DNA of 10,109 bases from Chloroflexota bacterium (lineage in GTDB: Bacteria; Chloroflexota; Dormibacteria; Dormibacterales; Dormibacteraceae): the NCBI GenBank assembly GCA_005880175.1, contig VBJR01000051.1, forward strand, positions 10,870 through 20,978. Reading direction: 5' to 3'. A program made the translations under genes and the position numbers. Numbering within the stretch: position 1 is the first letter of the stretch; every line of letters begins with the position of its first letter. The notes under the pieces were generated by a model. The model searched no databases. It was given only the letters and a program-made list of their open reading frames with translations, and had not been told where the DNA came from. Of this stretch, positions 1 through 5,634 are shown in pieces.

Positions 1-595
1 TGGCGATCCGCGCGCCCAGCTTCTGGCCGGACAGGAACAGGTCCTGGCCGATGTACGCCATCCGCCGGTTCGGGCTGCCGGCAGGCACGTCCGCGTTGTA
101 GGCGACGACCGGGATGCCCGCGGCCAGCGCTCGGGACACGGGCTCGTTGAACGCCGTGGGATCGATGAGGGCGATCGCGATGCCGTCGACCTTGGCCGAG
201 ATGGCCGCGTTCAGCTTGTCCAGCATCGGGGTCACCTGATCGTTGCCGTTGACGTTGCCGGCTCCCTGGAACGTGGCCGTGGGCAGGCCCAGCAGCGCGC
301 AGGCGTCCTGGATGGCGTAGACCGTGGGCTGGAAGAAGGGGTTGTCGTACGCGTGGTTGATGAACGCGAACTTCCACCCGGGATGCGAGGGGAAGTTGCC
401 CTGGCCGCCGCTGGCACCGGCCCCACTGGCGCACGCGGCCAGGAACCCGGGCACGCCGGCGGCCGCGCCGACGATGGCGGCGTTGCGGAAGAGCTGCCTG
501 CGTGTGGGCTTGAAACCGGCCCTCTCCGCCTGCTCGGCTTTCTCGACCGTCTCATCGCCCAGCACCAGTCGTAGTACGTCCTGCTCCTGGTTCAT
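1..595 (-). CDS. Sugar ABC transporter substrate-binding lipoprotein (Tat-exported, partial)
   Basis: This is the N-terminal 198 residues of a periplasmic-binding-protein-like (Peripla_BP_4, ribose/galactose type) solute receptor; the rest lies beyond the left edge. The ATG is preceded by a purine-rich GGAGGG about 6 nt upstream, which fixes the start. Residues 1-30 are a charged leader. A twin-arginine motif TRRQLFR (31-37), a hydrophobic segment and a lipobox FLAAC with Cys55 follow, so the protein should be exported folded by Tat and lipid-anchored outside the membrane. The mature domain starts near residue 70 (KFAFINHAYDNPFF). Typical family segments are KVDGIAIALIDP, IPVVAYNADVP and MAYIGQDLFLSGQKLG. 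The family delivers a sugar to an ABC permease. The ligand cannot be read from this part, and the permease and ATPase genes would be expected further left. Confidence 0.9.
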   Translation of the reverse strand, partial: MNQEQDVLRLVLGDETVEKAEQAERAGFKPTRRQLFRNAAIVGAAAGVPGFLAACASGAGASGGQGNFPSHPGWKFAFINHAYDNPFFQPTVYAIQDACALLGLPTATFQGAGNVNGNDQVTPMLDKLNAAISAKVDGIAIALIDPTAFNEPVSRALAAGIPVVAYNADVPAGSPNRRMAYIGQDLFLSGQKLGARIA

Positions 596-625
596 CCCTC
601 GCCCTCCTTGCTGAATCAACTGGAC

Positions 626-637
626 TGTCAATATATA
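626..637 (-). promoter_or_regulatory. AT-rich patch, possible -10 region of the substrate-binding protein gene
   Basis: A run of A/T unusual for this sequence lies 31-42 bp upstream of the substrate-binding protein start. On the minus strand it contains TATATT (635-630), a fair -10 match, overlapping a TTGACA (631-626). The TTGACA has no -10 at a usual distance downstream, and the TATATT has no good -35 upstream. The position where a -35 would be sought (about 653-658) falls inside the 11-bp repeat at the edge of the transposase remnant. The promoter may therefore have been disturbed by that rearrangement. This is weak evidence from motif and composition only. Confidence 0.25.
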
Positions 638-651
638 GCTGGCTTGCCGCG

Positions 652-662
652 CAGCTCGCTAG
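652..662. repeat. 11-bp direct repeat, left copy
   Basis: The sequence CAGCTCGCTAG stands at the left edge of the recognisable transposase reading frame and recurs at 1525-1535. The two copies bracket the transposase remnant. They could be a target-site duplication, but the N-terminal half of the transposase is already missing here, so a simple insertion does not explain them. The TAG at 660-662 may instead be a nonsense mutation within the old transposase frame. Confidence 0.5.
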
Positions 663-1386
663 ATCCAGGAGGCGAAGAAGGCGCTCGAGGAGCAGGCGCG
701 TCGAGCGGCGGCGGAACGAGCGGCCGAGCAGGCCGACAAGCGCAAGCTGGACGGGCAGGCGAAGGCGGCCAAGGTGGAGGCGGCGGTGAGCAAGGCGGTG
801 CCCAAGCCCACCGCGCAGCGCAACTTCACCGACCCCGACGTCCGGATCATGAAGATGTCGGACGGCGCCTTCCACGAGTGCTACAACGGTCAGGCCGTCG
901 TCGATGGCGCTCAGCAGGTGATCGTCGCCGCCGACGCCAGCCAGTGCGCGGCCGACGCTGGAGCAGGCCACCACCAACTGCGGGAGGTCACCCAGACAGC
1001 TGCTCGCCGACTCCAGCTACTGCGCCGAGGACAGCTTGCAGACCCTCGCCGAGAAGAACGTCGACGCCCTGATCGCCACCGGCCGCTGGCCGCACGGCCA
1101 GCCCCCTCCGCCGGCGCCGCGAGGACGCATCCCGGCCAACGCCACCGCCCGGGAACGGATGGCGCGCAAGACGCGGACCAAGAAAGGCCGCGCCGCCTAC
1201 TCCCGACGCAAGGTCATCGTCGAGCCGGTCTTCGGGCAGATGACGATCCTTCAGAGCGCTCGGCACCTGCTGCTCCGCGGCATCGACGCGGCCAGAGCGG
1301 AGTGGCGGCTGCTCTGCGTCTGCCACAACTTCCGCAAGCTCTTCGTCGTGAAGGGCACTGTACGAGCCGAACTGGCGCCGGCCTGA
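663..1386 (+). pseudogene. IS1182/IS4-type DDE transposase remnant (C-terminal half, frameshifted)
   Basis: Two adjoining reading frames carry the C-terminal half of a DDE transposase of the IS1182 type (Transposase_11/IS4 fold). The first, 663 to about 957, reads IQEAKKALEEQ, then FTDPDVRIMKMSDGAFHECYNGQAVVDGAQQVIVA in pieces, matching the family signature NFTDPxSRIMKxxDG. The frame then shifts by one and a few residues are lost at about 955-962. The second frame continues with LLADSSYCAED (second catalytic Asp), ALIATGRWPHG and a charged segment, then VEPVFGQM (catalytic Glu) and LLLRGIDAARAEWRLLCVCHNFRKL, ending at TGA 1384-1386. Only about 240 of the usual 450-550 residues remain. The N-terminal half with the first catalytic Asp is gone and a TAG blocks the frame at 660-662. 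It cannot encode an active enzyme. Confidence 0.85.
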
Positions 1387-1448
1387 CGCAGTCAGGCTCC
1401 GCCAGCCCCGGCTCTGCTGCGACCGAACAGGTTGGGCCAGCGTCGATC

Positions 1449-1516
1449 GGGCCATCCGCCGGCGAATAGACCACTTCTGGCCCTTCCATTGGGCCATCCG
1501 CCGGCGATTGGCCCTT
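1449..1516. repeat. A-B-A-B repeat at the right end of the transposase remnant
   Basis: Block A, GGGCCATCCGCCGGCGA, occurs at 1449-1465 and 1491-1507. Block B, TGGCCCTT, occurs at 1478-1485 and 1509-1516. B begins with the reverse complement of the first six bases of A, and A contains the perfect palindrome CGCCGGCG. The stretch 1387-1531 has no gene and otherwise shows nothing. The array lies 63 bp past the transposase stop, where the right end of the insertion sequence would be expected, so it may be part of that end. I found no matching inverted copy on the left side. Confidence 0.6.
1491..1514 (-). terminator. GC-rich stem-loop downstream of the DinB/89-aa gene pair
   Basis: GGGCCATCCGCC and GGCGATTGGCCC form a 24-bp imperfect inverted repeat, with 10 of 12 positions pairing. 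It begins 18 bp beyond the stop codon of the 89-aa gene on the minus strand, a suitable place for a terminator. No T-tract follows, so it would be a non-canonical terminator. It may instead be only part of the insertion-sequence end. Confidence 0.3.
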
Positions 1517-1524
1517 ACCGCCTC

Positions 1525-1535
1525 CAGCTCGCTAG
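1525..1535. repeat. 11-bp direct repeat, right copy
   Basis: This is the second copy of CAGCTCGCTAG (first at 652-662). It overlaps the stop codon of the minus-strand 89-aa gene: the CTA at 1532-1534 is that gene's TAG. The gene's C-terminus therefore abuts the right boundary of the rearranged segment. Confidence 0.5.
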
Positions 1536-1801
1536 CGCCGGATCTCCTCGTCGAACTCGGGGAAGTAGCGCTGGATGATCGACAGGTCGAACCGCCGCAG
1601 GATCTGCGAAGGGGACTCTCGCGCGAGCAGGAAGTCGAACGCCCGCTGTACGAGCTGCGCGACCTCCTCGTCCGACCGTCCCCATCGCGCCAGGTCCCGC
1701 GCACTGACATCGACTGTGTGACGGGTCGCGCCGCGCGGGTCGGCCACCTCGACCGTGCACTCCCAACCGTTCTCCCGCGGCATCGCCTCCACACTCACCA
1801 T
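1532..1801 (-). CDS. Conserved hypothetical protein, 89 aa
   Basis: A small soluble protein with no signal peptide or membrane segment. The N-terminal half (VEAMPRENGWECTVEVADPRG...HTVDVSARDLARWG) looks like a short beta-rich fold. The C-terminal half (EEVAQLVQRAFDFLLARESPSQILRRFDLSIIQRYFPEFDEEI) is helical. I recall the pattern FLLxREsPxxILxxFDLsxIxRYFPE from small uncharacterised proteins in several bacterial phyla, but I know no function for it. The ATG lies inside the end of the DinB gene (ATGGTGA, 7-nt overlap), so the two are almost certainly translationally coupled and in one operon. The alternative ATG at residue 7 is less likely because it would lose the overlap. The stop sits at the edge of the rearranged transposase segment, but the C-terminus looks complete. 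Confidence 0.8.
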   Translation of the reverse strand: MVSVEAMPRENGWECTVEVADPRGATRHTVDVSARDLARWGRSDEEVAQLVQRAFDFLLARESPSQILRRFDLSIIQRYFPEFDEEIRR

Positions 1802-2319
1802 GGCTTTGCCAGGCCCTCCCGGTAGGCGTGCAAATGGTTGACCTGGTGGGCGGCGTTGCGGCCCAGCATGCCGCCAATGGTGCCGTCGCCCCACGGCGAA
1901 CCGGGCACCGGGCGCGCCAGCGTGTCGTCGTCGTGCCCGTCGATGAACGCCAGCGTGTCCGCCCGCGCGGCACGCAGCTCCGCGAACAGCTCGTCCAGCG
2001 AGTGTGATGCCAGGTCCTCCACCTGGCGTTGATTGGCGAAGTGGATCGCGGCGCGCACCTCGTCCTGGTCGCTGCCCATCCGCGAGAAGCCGATGGGCTC
2101 CACGTCGCCGTCGACCGTCCTGCGGGCGAAGGTCAAGAACGAGCGCTCGATCCGGATGAGGTGGGCGATGTGATCCCTGGGAGACCAGGGGGCGCCTCCC
2201 GGCACCTCGCTGTCGGTGCACCTGCGTTCGAGCTGCTCGCGGGTGAGGGAGCGGACGTCGGCCTCGAGCTCGGCCATCGCGCGTTCCAGCTCGGCCTGGA
2301 TTTCGTTGCGAGTCGGCAT
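1795..2319 (-). CDS. DinB/DfsB-family protein (putative metal-dependent enzyme)
   Basis: A 174-residue protein of the DinB four-helix-bundle superfamily, which includes thiol-dependent S-transferases and isomerases such as those using mycothiol or bacillithiol. The opening helix is NEIQAELERAMAELEADVRSLTREQLE. It is followed by WSPRDHIAHLIRIERSFL, with His50 and His53 at the usual first metal-ligand position. Near the C-terminus, HQVNHLHAYREG holds His158 and His162 in the H-x3-H spacing of the family. Together these can form the three-histidine metal site. Length and helix order match the family. The ATG at 2319 has only a weak purine-rich GGGCGG upstream. Its stop overlaps the start of the 89-aa gene by 7 nt, so the two form an operon. 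The substrate and thiol cofactor cannot be read from the sequence. Confidence 0.85.
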   Translation of the reverse strand: MPTRNEIQAELERAMAELEADVRSLTREQLERRCTDSEVPGGAPWSPRDHIAHLIRIERSFLTFARRTVDGDVEPIGFSRMGSDQDEVRAAIHFANQRQVEDLASHSLDELFAELRAARADTLAFIDGHDDDTLARPVPGSPWGDGTIGGMLGRNAAHQVNHLHAYREGLAKPW

Positions 2320-2424
2320 TCACCGCCCATTCTGCGCCGACCCTCGACGCGGAACAGGCGGCGGCGGGCCGAACGCCCACGCCACCATCAGACCGTCGCC
2401 GTCGACGACCCACGGGGCGGGCAT
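2320..2424 (-). CDS. Possible 34-aa ORF directly upstream of the DinB gene
   Basis: A short frame, MPAPWVVDGDGLMVAWAFG then PPPPVPRRGSAQNGR, ends in TGA immediately before the DinB ATG (TGAATG). The arrangement would allow translational coupling. Third positions are moderately G/C-rich, poorer than in the neighbouring genes. No Shine-Dalgarno sequence precedes its ATG, and I recognise no family. It may be a coupled leader peptide, a gene remnant or chance. It occupies most of the 155-bp gap between the divergent DinB and VOC genes; no clear promoter is visible in the remainder. Confidence 0.22.
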   Translation of the reverse strand: MPAPWVVDGDGLMVAWAFGPPPPVPRRGSAQNGR

Positions 2425-2474
2425 GGCCGATTCGTTCAAGATCCCGCGACGAGCCCGGGGCCAGAATCCGGTCC

Positions 2475-2885
2475 ATGGACATCCTCTTCATCACCAGCGT
2501 CGCCGTCATCGCCCCGGACTCGGAGCGGAGTCGCGCGCTGTACGTGGACACCCTCGGGCTCCCGCTGGAGGGCGAGCCCGGTGACTACCTCCACAGCGAG
2601 CGCATCGGCGGCGCGAAGCACTTCGGCGTCTGGCCGCTGAGCCAGGCGTCTCAGGCCTGCTTCGGGACCACCCGATGGCCTGCCGACCACCCCGTGCCGC
2701 AGGCGAGCATCGAGTTCGAGGTCGCGGACGCCGGGGCGGTGGCCGATGCCGCGGCGGAGCTGGAGGCCCGGGACCACGGCCTGCTCCACGGCCCCCGCAC
2801 CGAGCCGTGGGGGCAGACGGTGGCGCGGATGCTCTCGCCCGAGGGCCTGGTCGTCGGCATCTCGTACGCGCCATCGCTGCATTGA
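2475..2885 (+). CDS. Glyoxalase/bleomycin-resistance-fold (VOC) protein, 136 aa
   Basis: A single-chain vicinal-oxygen-chelate protein with two beta-alpha-beta-beta-beta modules. Module 1 is residues 5-60 (ITSVAVIAPDSERSRALYVDTLGLPL...). Module 2 is about 76-132 (ASIEFEVADAGAVADAAAELEARDHGLL..., then ARMLSPEGLVVGISYAP). The C-terminal phrase SPEGLVVGISYxPxxH is common in uncharacterised actinobacterial VOC proteins. The family includes glyoxalases, extradiol dioxygenases and binding-type resistance proteins. The usual metal set is not obvious: there is no His in the first strand, so it may bind a ligand without a metal. The ATG has no strong ribosome-binding site, but no better start exists. 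It diverges from the DinB gene and converges on the R2lox gene, 21 bp away. The substrate is unknown. Confidence 0.85.
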   Translation: MDILFITSVAVIAPDSERSRALYVDTLGLPLEGEPGDYLHSERIGGAKHFGVWPLSQASQACFGTTRWPADHPVPQASIEFEVADAGAVADAAAELEARDHGLLHGPRTEPWGQTVARMLSPEGLVVGISYAPSLH

Positions 2886-2906
2886 CAGGTCGACCCCCAG
2901 GGCCGG

Positions 2907-3836
2907 TCAGTTCACGTGCTGGAGCTCCTCGGGTTCGAACGTCTCGACGGCGCTCGCGTCGACCTCGTCGACCTTCATCCTGCGGGCCACGGCGAGTGTC
3001 TCGAGCCGGCGCTTCATGAGCCGCCTCCGGTACTCGACGTCGATGCCCGGCGTCGCCGGCCCGTACCCGCCGACGAAACCCTCGGTGAACCTCTCCCAGC
3101 GCTGCTCGACCCACTCCCACAGCTCGGGGTTCTCCGCGATGATCCGGCGCGCGAGGTAGGTGCCGTAGGCGATGTGCCGCCGCTCGTCGCGCTGGGTGAG
3201 CTTCAGTCCCGCCTCGAGACCGGGGAGCTTGCCGAGCGTGCGAAACGTCTCGTTCCAGCGGTGGTACCCGGCAATCGCCGCGACGCCCTCGACGAACTGG
3301 TTGTAGATCAGCGTCGCGTCCAGGATGGCCTTGGGCGACCGGTCGCTGTCGAGCCGGCGCATCACTCTCGTGAGCGCCCCGTCGAAGATGCCGGTACGGC
3401 GCTGCCCGAGGGCGGCCTGCTGCCGCAGGACGAGGCTGTCGAGGGAGGCCGGGTCGAGGTCGACGGCATCGAACCACCGGCGAAACATCTCGGTGTGCTT
3501 GGCCTCTTCCGTCGCGAACATGGCCAGGTACATGGTGTCCTCGAGGCGCCCCAGCTCGGACATGCAGCGCAGCAGGGGGACGATGTCGAGCGTCACCGCC
3601 TCCTCGCCCACCATGAACCCGCGGGCGGACAGCGCCACCAGGGTCCGCTCCTCGTCGGACATCCCCTGCCAGTCCAGGGCGTCCTGCGAGAAGTCGAGGT
3701 CGGCCGGGTCCCAGAACAGCTTCTTGGACTTCTCCCACAGCCTCCACGGCACCGAACCGTAGTCGAGGCCGCGCGTGGACCGGTACCGGGCGATCTGCGT
3801 CTCCTGGATCTTGCCGCCGGCCGCAGCGTCGGTCAT
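2907..3836 (-). CDS. R2-like ligand-binding oxidase (R2lox, Mn/Fe)
   Basis: A 309-residue ferritin-like protein related to the R2 subunit of ribonucleotide reductase but of the R2lox type (model: Mycobacterium tuberculosis Rv0233). The dinuclear site is complete: Glu78 (VGEEAV), Glu111 and His114 (EEAKH), Glu183 (NQFVEG), and Glu218 and His221 (DERRH). Val81 and Tyr178 lie at the same spacing from the ligands as the Val71/Tyr162 pair of Rv0233, which forms a Tyr-Val ether cross-link. That pair marks R2lox rather than a true NrdB/NrdF. Such proteins assemble a Mn/Fe cofactor and bind a long-chain fatty-acid-like ligand; the physiological reaction is unknown. The start is set by AAGGAG 8 nt upstream of this ATG. 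An in-frame start 15 codons earlier has no such signal. No nrdA/nrdE gene is nearby. Third positions are G/C-rich throughout and the gene looks intact. Confidence 0.93.
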   Translation of the reverse strand: MTDAAAGGKIQETQIARYRSTRGLDYGSVPWRLWEKSKKLFWDPADLDFSQDALDWQGMSDEERTLVALSARGFMVGEEAVTLDIVPLLRCMSELGRLEDTMYLAMFATEEAKHTEMFRRWFDAVDLDPASLDSLVLRQQAALGQRRTGIFDGALTRVMRRLDSDRSPKAILDATLIYNQFVEGVAAIAGYHRWNETFRTLGKLPGLEAGLKLTQRDERRHIAYGTYLARRIIAENPELWEWVEQRWERFTEGFVGGYGPATPGIDVEYRRRLMKRRLETLAVARRMKVDEVDASAVETFEPEELQHVN

Positions 3837-3863
3837 GGGTCTGTCTCCTTCCAGCGCGTCACC

Positions 3864-3877
3864 CCGACGGAGGTCGG
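3864..3877. promoter_or_regulatory. Short inverted repeat in the R2lox leader
   Basis: CCGAC-GGAG-GTCGG is a perfect 5-bp inverted repeat with a 4-base centre, 28-41 bp upstream of the R2lox ATG and just upstream of the Shine-Dalgarno sequence. It could be a small hairpin in the mRNA leader or a protein-binding site. It is short enough to occur by chance in GC-rich DNA. Confidence 0.25.
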
Positions 3878-3887
3878 TCAAATCGGA

Positions 3888-3916
3888 ACTCTACCGTCTC
3901 GCAGGGTCGGTGGCAG
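3888..3916 (-). promoter_or_regulatory. Candidate promoter of the R2lox gene
   Basis: On the minus strand, CTGCCA (3916-3911), a 17-bp spacer and TAGAGT (3893-3888) resemble a weak sigma-70-type promoter. Transcription would start near 3881, giving a leader of about 45 nt that includes the AAGGAG site. The -35 matches the TTGACA consensus at four of six positions only. Confidence 0.3.
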
Positions 3917-3934
3917 CGGGGCTGTCCGCCCCTT

Positions 3935-3949
3935 TAGGCTGCACGCGTG
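3935..3949 (+). promoter_or_regulatory. Candidate -10 element before the DUF5691 gene
   Basis: TAGGCT (3935-3940) fits the TANNNT -10 pattern. A transcript starting about 7 nt later would begin at or next to GTG 3947, which opens a 6-residue frame (MPEAPA) ending in a TGA that overlaps the DUF5691 GTG start (GTGA at 3964-3967). The mRNA would have a leader of only about 17 nt, including GAGG. No good -35 is seen. Confidence 0.28.
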
Positions 3950-3963
3950 CCAGAGGCGCCGGC

Positions 3964-5149
3964 GTGACAACCGGCTCGGAGGACGACCTCCCCACCGTCT
4001 CGCCCGCCGCCGCGCGGCGCCTGACCGAGATGCTGGCCGGCAGGCATGCCGAGCTGCTCCCGCAGTGGTTCGAGATCGCGGCCGAGCGGGGGCTCGTCGT
4101 CCCGGCCGAGCTGCTGCCCGCCCTCCTGGCGCACGCGGAGAGAAACCCGCGCGCGCCGGAGGCGCTGCTCGACGTGATCGCGCTCGGTGACCTGGACTCG
4201 GCGTTCGCCGCCGGGACCCCGCTGGCGCGCGCGGCCGCCTTCGTGCGGCTGCGCAGGCGGGACCCCGCGGCAGCCCTGGCCCGCCTGGTGGCCGGCTGGT
4301 CCGGGGAGTCGGGCGAGGACCGCGAAGCGCTGATCGGCCGGCTCGCGGTCGGCCTGGGGCCGGCGGACGAGGCGTTCCTGGAGGCGGCGGCCGGCGACTC
4401 CAGCAAGGAGGTGCGCCAGCAGGCGCAGGACCTGCTGGCGCGCCTCCCCGGCTCGCGCCGGGTGGAGCGGATGCGCGAGCGGGCGATGCGGATGGTCGTG
4501 TTCCGGCGTGGACCGCCCGGCGACGGGCTGGACGTCCAGGCGCCGCATGCCTGCGATCCCGAGCTGGAGGCGGCCGGCGTGGCGCGGACGCCGCCTCGAG
4601 GCATGGGCGAGCGGGCGTGGTGGCTGATGCAGGTGATCGGCCTGGTCCCGCCGAGCACCTGGCCGGTCGAGGCCGCCGTGGCCGCCGCGGCGACCGATTG
4701 GGAGGCGGCGCTGCTGGGTGGCTGGGCACGGGGCGCGATGCGCTTTCCCGACCGGCGCTGGGTCGAGGCGCTGACGCTCCTCTGGGAGCGGACGCCGGAG
4801 GCGCGCCGGCACGAGCTCGGTTTCGGCCTCACCGGCCCGGTCGCCGCCCTGCCGCCCCCGGACCGCGAAGCGTTCCTGCTCGGCGTGCTCCGGTGGTCGC
4901 CGGCCCGGGCGGCGCGGCTGGCGATCCCGTGCAATCACCGCTGGGGTCGCGAGCTGAGCGAGGCGTTCGCCGGCACGCTCCCGCTGCTGGCGGCCACGCC
5001 GGATCTGGAGGCGATCCACGGCGGTGACCACCAGCGGCGTCACGCCGGTGGATCACGCCCTGGCCGAAGCCCTCGACCTGCTGCGCTGGAGGGCCGCGAT
5101 GGCCCGCGAGCTGACCCGGGAGCGCGGTGGTTTCATGGCCATGCCATGA
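3964..5149 (+). CDS. DUF5691-family protein, carrying a one-base frameshift near the 3' end
   Basis: An alanine/arginine-rich, all-helical, HEAT-like protein matching actinobacterial DUF5691 proteins. Recognisable pieces are SPAAARRLTEML, WFEIAAERGLVVPAELLPALLAHAER, ALIGRLAVGLGPADEAFLEAA, KEVRQQAQDLLARLPGS, GMGERAWWLMQVIGLVPPSTW and VEALTLLWERTPE. The family is uncharacterised and often sits near SWIM-zinc-finger, MoxR-ATPase and VWA genes, none of which is seen here. The start is GTG 3964 with GAGG 7 nt upstream. It is shorter at the N-terminus than many relatives. At about 5010-5025 the coding signal moves from this frame to the next: HALAEALDLLRWRAAMAREL follows in the other frame and ends at TGA 5147-5149. 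Total length is 395 codons plus one base. Unless this is a sequencing error, the literal frame reads through in-frame into the Nudix gene to 5631, giving a fusion. Confidence 0.75.
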
Positions 5150-5631
5150 GCGAGGTCCCACGCCGTCGCGTCGCGTCGCGCGTCGTGTTGCTGGACGATC
5201 TCGACCGGGTCCTGTTGTTCCGCGGTTTCGACCCGGCCGAACCCAACGCCGGGTCGTGGTGGTTCACCCCGGGCGGCGGGGTCGATCCGCAGGAGTCGCT
5301 GGAGGAGGCCGCGCGCCGCGAGCTCATCGAGGAGACCGGGATCCATGCGGTCGACCTCGGTCCACGCGTGTGGACGCGGCTCGCGCACTTCCGCTTCGAG
5401 GGAGTCGAGTTCGAGCAGCGGGAATGGTTCTTCGTGGCGCGCACGCCACAACCGATGGTGGACACCTCCGGCTTCCTCGACTATGAGCATCGATCGATGA
5501 CCGAACACCGCTGGTGGAATGTCGATGAGCTGCGGCGAACGGACGAAGTGGTCTTCCCGCGAGACCTGGCCTCACTGCTCGCAAGGCTGCTCGCCGTCGG
5601 GCCGCCCGCCATCGTGACCGAGATCGACTGA
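5146..5631 (+). CDS. Nudix hydrolase, 161 aa
   Basis: A Nudix-superfamily pyrophosphohydrolase. These enzymes cleave nucleoside diphosphates linked to another moiety, such as damaged nucleotides, sugar nucleotides or cofactors, using Mg. The Nudix box is complete. It starts GGVDPQE and ends RRELIEETGI, fitting G-x5-E-x7-R-E-U-x-E-E-x-G-U; the metal-binding glutamates of REUxEE are intact. The first strand RRRVASRVVLLDDLDRVLLF and the phrase SWWFTPGGG before the box are typical, and the C-terminal part HRWWNVDELRRTDEVVFP is the usual last strand and helix. The ATG overlaps the original DUF5691 stop as ATGA, the normal sign of translational coupling. As sequenced, the frameshift upstream also places it in frame with the DUF5691 coding region. 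The exact substrate cannot be predicted. Confidence 0.92.
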   Translation: MSEVPRRRVASRVVLLDDLDRVLLFRGFDPAEPNAGSWWFTPGGGVDPQESLEEAARRELIEETGIHAVDLGPRVWTRLAHFRFEGVEFEQREWFFVARTPQPMVDTSGFLDYEHRSMTEHRWWNVDELRRTDEVVFPRDLASLLARLLAVGPPAIVTEID

Positions 5632-5634
5632 CAG

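Noticed and set aside
626..631. TTGACA as a -35 box for the substrate-binding protein gene
   Set aside because: At 17 bp downstream the position is occupied by the Shine-Dalgarno sequence AGGAGG, not a -10.
774..1469. A 231-codon plus-strand frame as an intact gene
   Set aside because: Only the first part is transposase. After about 957 the true coding continues in another frame, so this is a degraded element.
1532..2551. A 339-codon minus-strand open frame covering the 89-aa gene
   Set aside because: Only its last 89 codons look like protein. The rest is a shadow of the DinB gene, and the ATGGTGA overlap gives the natural start.
2886..2906. Possible bidirectional terminator between the convergent VOC and R2lox genes
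   Set aside because: Only a GGTCGACC palindrome and no T-tract are present in 21 bp; not enough to call.
2506..3747. A 413-codon minus-strand open frame overlapping the R2lox and VOC genes
   Set aside because: It is an Arg/Pro/Gly/Ala-rich shadow in another frame of the R2lox gene and antisense to the VOC gene, without recognisable domains.
2907..3836. True class I ribonucleotide reductase small subunit
   Set aside because: The Val/Tyr cross-link pair and overall motifs are those of R2lox, and no large-subunit gene is adjacent.
3934..5043. Long minus-strand open frames antisense to DUF5691
   Set aside because: GC-rich DNA lacks stop codons. These translations are low-complexity and their third positions are not G/C-biased.
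3964..5631. A designed DUF5691-Nudix fusion enzyme
   Set aside because: The linker has poor third-position G/C while the adjacent frame there encodes a plausible DUF5691 tail ending in an ATGA junction. A frameshift explains this better.
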